Notes under the pieces: model-generated
Told to the model about the DNA's origin: nothing
Databases searched by the model: none
The model's input: only the letters and a program-made list of their open reading frames with translations
Origin: Agrococcus baldri
Lineage (GTDB): Bacteria > Actinomycetota > Actinomycetes > Actinomycetales > Microbacteriaceae
Reading direction: 5' to 3'
Assembly: GCA_007988785.1 (NCBI GenBank)
Contig: BJUU01000011.1
Location: forward strand, 41,363 to 105,362
DNA length: 64,000 bases
Shown: positions 63,431-64,000 of the stretch, piece after piece
Position numbering within the stretch: the first letter of the stretch is position 1
How the letters are laid out: each line of letters begins with the position of its first letter
Translations under genes and position numbers: made by a program

Positions 63431-63855
63431 CCCTGACCCCCGCCCTGCAGCAGACGGTCGACGACTTCCACGCGATGGAGGAGCAGGATCGGCTGCAGCT
63501 GCTGCTCGAGTTCGCCGACGAGCTGCCGGCGCTGCCGCCGCGCTACGCCGAGCACCCCGACCTGCTCGAGCGGGTCGCCGAGTGCCAGTCCCCCGTGTTC
63601 CTCTTCGTCGAGGTCGACGAGCGTGTGCACGTGCACGCGACCGCGCCGGAGGAGGCGCCGACGACGCGCGGCTTCGCGTCGATCCTCGCGCACGGCCTCG
63701 AGGGCGCGAGCGTCGAGCAGGCGCTCGACGTGCCGAGCGACTTCCCGCGGCTGCTCGGGCTCGACCGCGTGGTCTCGCCCCTGCGGCTCCGCGGGATGGC
63801 GGGCATGCTCGGCCGCATCCAGCGGCAGTTGCGCGCGAAGGGCTCACCCCTGTGA
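63427..63855 (+). CDS. sufE: SufE-family sulfur acceptor protein
   Basis: 142 residues. The acceptor Cys is C53 in [29 protein letters not shown] precedes it and [20 protein letters not shown] closes the domain, as in actinobacterial SufE. It accepts persulfide sulfur for Fe-S or thiol transfer. It sits with a sulfurtransferase rather than a cysteine desulfurase. The last residues (KGSPL and stop) fall inside a dispersed palindromic repeat. Confidence 0.93.
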   Translation: MTLTPALQQTVDDFHAMEEQDRLQLLLEFADELPALPPRYAEHPDLLERVAECQSPVFLFVEVDERVHVHATAPEEAPTTRGFASILAHGLEGASVEQALDVPSDFPRLLGLDRVVSPLRLRGMAGMLGRIQRQLRAKGSPL

Positions 63856-63952
63856 GCACGGAGCGCGCAAGGTCGAGGAGCGCGCTGCCGTTGAGCGTGA
63901 AGGGCTCACGACCGTGAGCCCGGAGTGCTCAAGGCTGAGGAGCGCGCGGCCG
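63840..63952. repeat. Two direct copies of a palindromic repeat after sufE
   Basis: Units at 63840-63890 and 63902-63952 share GGGCTCAC, TGAGC, CGGAG, CTCAAGG- and GAGGAGCGCGC-type blocks with a few mismatches, 62 bases apart. The second contains a perfect hairpin GGGCTCAC-GACC-GTGAGCCC (63902-63921). Further palindromic sequence (GCGGCCGTAGGCCGC, CGCGTCACGA twice) continues to about 63990. It probably acts as transcript end. Confidence 0.7.
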
Positions 63953-64000
63953 TAGGCCGCACGCGTCACGAAGCCTCTCGCGTCACGAGACCCTCTAGCT

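Overview
The window reads as chromosome from a very GC-rich actinobacterium, most likely a member of the Microbacteriaceae (Agrococcus-like). This is inferred from the pyr, aro, ruv, sec and rpsD-alaS gene neighbourhoods, a DUF222/HNH 13E12-type gene, a GlnR-type nitrogen box, TAnnnT-type -10 boxes and frequent GTG starts with 4-bp gene overlaps. The species cannot be fixed from sequence reading alone.

Bases 1-19116 are biosynthesis and information processing, nearly all on the minus strand. A pyrimidine operon (pyrR-pyrB-pyrC-PH-like-carA) is fused by overlapping start/stop codons and preceded by a likely PyrR-binding RNA leader. An FAD monooxygenase/TetR pair and a DUF222-HNH gene separate it from nusB-efp. 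Next come a methyltransferase, aroQ, a VOC protein flanked by intergenic palindromic repeats, and aroB-aroK-aroC-aroE, which run with mltG-ruvX-alaS, a tiny membrane protein and rpsD. Bases 19250-22966 hold rarA, a membrane-anchored cyclophilin and a DUF349 protein. Bases 22986-32142 are a carbohydrate module: an ABC importer (ATPase, two permeases, lipoprotein) with two TIM-barrel isomerases and a Gfo/Idh/MocA dehydrogenase, divergent from a ROK regulator. Bases 32121-44616 are housekeeping (relA, secDF-yajC, ruvABC, the YebC regulator, a DMT transporter, pdxST, a HIT protein), followed by thrS. A VOC protein and a divergent WYL regulator with a palindromic operator follow.

Bases 48209-56608 are an integrated element of about 8.4 kb. 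It is bounded by 29-bp direct repeats of the 3' end of tRNA-Val(GAC). It carries a tyrosine integrase, a putative regulator, an excisionase-like protein, a RepA-like ATPase with an iteron-like repeat cluster, a beta-helix tail-fibre-like protein, a small-terminase-like protein, many unknown small genes and a reverse-strand pair at the far end. No large terminase, portal, capsid or lysis gene is recognisable. The architecture is that of a phage satellite (PICI-like) rather than a prophage, and is the best candidate here for a little-described system. The element appears to carry a replacement terminator for the tRNA, while the presumed original terminator is stranded outside attL.

Bases 56581-64000 hold four tRNAs (Val-GAC, Cys, Gly, Val-CAC), a Cys-rich copper-protein-like gene, a DUF4126 membrane protein, an SDR lacking its catalytic Tyr/Lys, amtB behind a GlnR box, nhaA, zapE, and an overlapping sulfurtransferase-sufE pair that ends in a repeated palindromic element.
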